From positions 1 through 8,212 of the forward strand of contig CAITAV010000051.1 of assembly GCA_903890345.1 (NCBI GenBank): 8,212 bases of DNA, written 5' to 3'. The DNA comes from an uncultured Actinomycetes bacterium (GTDB lineage: Bacteria > Actinomycetota > Actinomycetes > Nanopelagicales > Nanopelagicaceae). Of this stretch, positions 6,673 to 8,212 are shown in pieces (positions within the stretch are counted from its first letter, which is position 1; each line of letters begins with the position of its first letter). The notes beneath the pieces were generated by a model. That model searched no databases, was not told the DNA's origin, and saw only the letters and a list, made by a program, of their open reading frames with translations. Both the position numbers and the translations under genes were made by a program.

Positions 6673-7819
6673 AACTACACAAAAATTCTTAGCAAAACCA
6701 TCTAGTTCTTACAAAATGTTGATGTGGTCTACCCTTGCTCTAAGCATTCTTGGGGCCATCATGGTTTTTTCAGCTTCTTCAATTTACTCTCTTGAGAATA
6801 AGGGAAATTCTTTTTCTATCATTGGGCGCCAGTTGTTTTTTCTATTCATCGCGATTCCACTTGGGTACTTAGCATCTCGACAAAAATTAGATCGATGGAG
6901 AAAATTAGCTCGGTTTGGGTTCTTGTTTTCAGGAATTGTTCTGATAATTGTTGCAATTCCAGGAGTAGGAAAAGAAGTAAACGGTAATCGAAATTGGATC
7001 AGCCTAGGTTTTATAGATATTCAACCAAGTGAGATTGTTAAATTTCTGATGATTTTGTGGGCGGCACATATGTTGGCTACACGCGAACACGCTGGTCGTC
7101 ATAAAACAAACGTTCTTGCCTTGATTACTCCTGGTTTTATTTTAGTAATGGCGTTAATCATGCTCGGAAAAGATCTGGGTACCGCCGCAGTTTTTGCTGC
7201 AATATTGGCTGGCTTACTTTGGGTTTCTGGGGTTTCAGGAAAGATTTTCGGAGCAGCAACTGCGGCTGGTTTTTCTCTCATCGCTGTGGCCATTGCGATG
7301 TCACCGTATCGAGCACAGCGCTTACTTGTAGTTTTCAATCCATTTGCACCCGAAGATTATAAGAATGCAGGGTGGCAACCAGCTCACAGTTTGTTAGGGC
7401 TGGCAAGTGGTGGCTTCTTTGGAGTGGGACTAGGTGCAAGTCGTCAAAAATGGGGAAATTTGGCTGAAGCACATACAGATTTTATTTTTTCAGTTATTGG
7501 AGAAGAGTTAGGTTTGTTCGGTACGTTCATAATTCTTCTACTCTTTAGCGCACTGATTTTTTCTATTTTTAGAATTGCTCTACGAGCAAGTGATCCAATG
7601 TCAAAGTATGCGTGCGCTGGAATTGGTACATGGATTGCGTTTCAAACAATTATGAATATTGGTTCTGCAACATCATTGATTCCAGTTGTGGGTGTTACTT
7701 TGCCGCTGGTTTCCTACGGAGGCTCATCTTTAGTTGCAACTTATTTTGCTTTAGGTTTTGTTTTGGGCGCGGCAAGGCGTGATCCGGCTGCGATGGCAGA
7801 TCTGGAAGCTAATCGATGA
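6665..7819 (+). CDS. ftsW: FtsW, SEDS-family septal peptidoglycan glycosyltransferase
   Basis: SEDS proteins polymerise lipid II into glycan strands in the membrane, paired with a class B PBP, here presumably the FtsI encoded at the left of the window. From GTG 6665 the protein has 384 residues and is strongly hydrophobic, consistent with ten helices. Recognised motifs are MVFSASS near the N-terminus, QPSEIVKF (120-127), KDLGTAAVF, HTDFIFSVIGEELG with Asp272 as the expected catalytic aspartate, and PLVSYGGSS near the C-terminus. A TTG at 6659 is also in frame, but GTG 6665 is preferred because it sits 9 bases after a near-consensus AGAAGG core, whereas TTG 6659 lies inside that site. With GTG the overlap with murD is 8 bases. 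The protein ends soon after the last helix and lacks the long cytoplasmic tail of mycobacterial FtsW. RodA is the alternative family member; the location between murD and murG favours FtsW. Confidence 0.93.
   Translation: MNETTQKFLAKPSSSYKMLMWSTLALSILGAIMVFSASSIYSLENKGNSFSIIGRQLFFLFIAIPLGYLASRQKLDRWRKLARFGFLFSGIVLIIVAIPGVGKEVNGNRNWISLGFIDIQPSEIVKFLMILWAAHMLATREHAGRHKTNVLALITPGFILVMALIMLGKDLGTAAVFAAILAGLLWVSGVSGKIFGAATAAGFSLIAVAIAMSPYRAQRLLVVFNPFAPEDYKNAGWQPAHSLLGLASGGFFGVGLGASRQKWGNLAEAHTDFIFSVIGEELGLFGTFIILLLFSALIFSIFRIALRASDPMSKYACAGIGTWIAFQTIMNIGSATSLIPVVGVTLPLVSYGGSSLVATYFALGFVLGAARRDPAAMADLEANR
7804..7808 (+). promoter_or_regulatory. Shine-Dalgarno site of murG
   Basis: GGAAG lies near the end of ftsW, 7 bases before the murG ATG at 7816, and supports that start. 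Confidence 0.55.
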
Positions 7820-8212
7820 AAACAATTATTTTTGCAGGTGGGGGAACAGCAGGTCACGTCGAACCCGCTCTCGCTGTAGCTGGCCAGTGGATGAAAGAAA
7901 ACCCTGCTGATAAATGTATTTTTATTGGCACTTCAGAAGGATTAGAAACCACATTGGTACCGGCGGCAGGATTTACTCTTCGGACAATTAAGAAAGTTGT
8001 ACTGGCTCGCAGATTTTCACTAGGTGTTCTCTTGCTACCCTTAAATTTATTGCAAGCCGTAATGCAGGCTCGCTCAATTATTAAAGGGTCATCACTTCTC
8101 ATTGGCTTTGGTGGATATGTCAGTGCAGCTTCGTATTTGGCTGCGAAGTTATGTGGTGTCCCAATTGTTATCCATGAGGCAAATGCTCGACCTGGTATTG
8201 CCAATCGTTTAG
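7816..8212 (+). CDS. murG: MurG, lipid I to lipid II N-acetylglucosaminyltransferase (3' partial)
   Basis: MurG transfers GlcNAc from UDP-GlcNAc to lipid I at the inner membrane face, making lipid II. ATG 7816 overlaps the ftsW stop as ATGA, with GGAAG 7 bases upstream. The frame is open to the window edge, giving 132 complete codons of a protein that is usually about 360 residues; the UDP-GlcNAc-binding C-terminal half lies outside. The N-terminal domain begins with the glycine-rich loop GGGTAGH (8-14), followed by EPALA, then GFGGYVS (97-103) and HEANARPGIANR (120-131), all classic MurG landmarks. The Ala in GGGTAGH, the HVEPAL continuation and the HEANARPG form match actinobacterial MurG as I remember it. 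Because the gene has no stop inside the window it is easily missed, and a long minus-strand frame at 7854-8204 is only its shadow. There is no sign of damage in the visible part. Confidence 0.95.
   Translation, partial: MKTIIFAGGGTAGHVEPALAVAGQWMKENPADKCIFIGTSEGLETTLVPAAGFTLRTIKKVVLARRFSLGVLLLPLNLLQAVMQARSIIKGSSLLIGFGGYVSAASYLAAKLCGVPIVIHEANARPGIANRL

Larger units (their letters stand above)
1..8212 (+). other. dcw cluster segment, probable single transcription unit ftsI-murE-murF-mraY-murD-ftsW-murG
   Basis: Seven genes in one direction follow the classical division and cell wall order without insertion. Junctions are 4-base overlaps at 1334-1337, 2827-2830, 4212-4215 and 7816-7819, an 8-base overlap at 6665-6672 and a 10-base gap at 5271-5280. 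No space is left for a terminator or a free-standing promoter, so a promoter upstream of the window (in other bacteria near mraZ) is inferred. By the usual order murC, ftsQ and ftsZ would follow to the right, and rsmH and an ftsL-like gene would lie to the left; neither is visible. Confidence 0.85.

Noticed and set aside
6763..6846. T-runs in ftsW that could suggest terminators
   Set aside because: No GC-rich hairpin precedes them and they encode Phe codons in membrane helices.
7854..8204. 116-codon open frame on the minus strand opposite murG
   Set aside because: It lies wholly opposite a well-supported murG with conserved motifs, and its translation shows no recognisable domain.

Overview
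The window is one densely packed, entirely plus-strand stretch of a division and cell wall (dcw) cluster. The layout is: 3' part of ftsI (1-1337), murE (1334-2830), murF (2827-4215), mraY (4212-5270), murD (5281-6672), ftsW (6665-7819) and the 5' part of murG (7816 to the window edge). No stretch over 10 bases lies outside a gene. I see no RNA gene, mobile element, CRISPR array, terminator or internal promoter.

The likely source is a low-GC actinobacterium. Several motifs look actinobacterial from memory: GGGTAGHVEPAL and HEANARPG in MurG, CYAVRDPLDLA in MraY, and the cysteine pair after KTGT in FtsI. Hand counts over four 60-base lines (240 bases) gave 107 G+C, or about 45 %, which is low for Actinobacteria. 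Together with the compact layout this fits the freshwater Nanopelagicales (acI; Planktophila/Nanopelagicus type). That placement is inference and needs a phylogeny.

The genes form one pathway. MurD adds D-Glu to UDP-MurNAc-L-Ala, MurE adds the third residue (meso-diaminopimelate, judged by its DNPR motif), and MurF adds D-Ala-D-Ala. MraY moves the phospho-MurNAc-pentapeptide to undecaprenyl phosphate, making lipid I. MurG adds GlcNAc, making lipid II. FtsW polymerises lipid II and FtsI crosslinks it at the septum. Four of the six junctions are 4-base stop/start overlaps, one is an 8-base overlap and one a 10-base gap, so translation is probably coupled throughout and the promoter lies upstream of the window.

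I found no undescribed system here. This is an ordinary core region. The items worth a second look are small: a start-site correction for ftsW, an unusually good internal Shine-Dalgarno, a few substitutions in conserved motifs, and a partial murG that runs off the window end.
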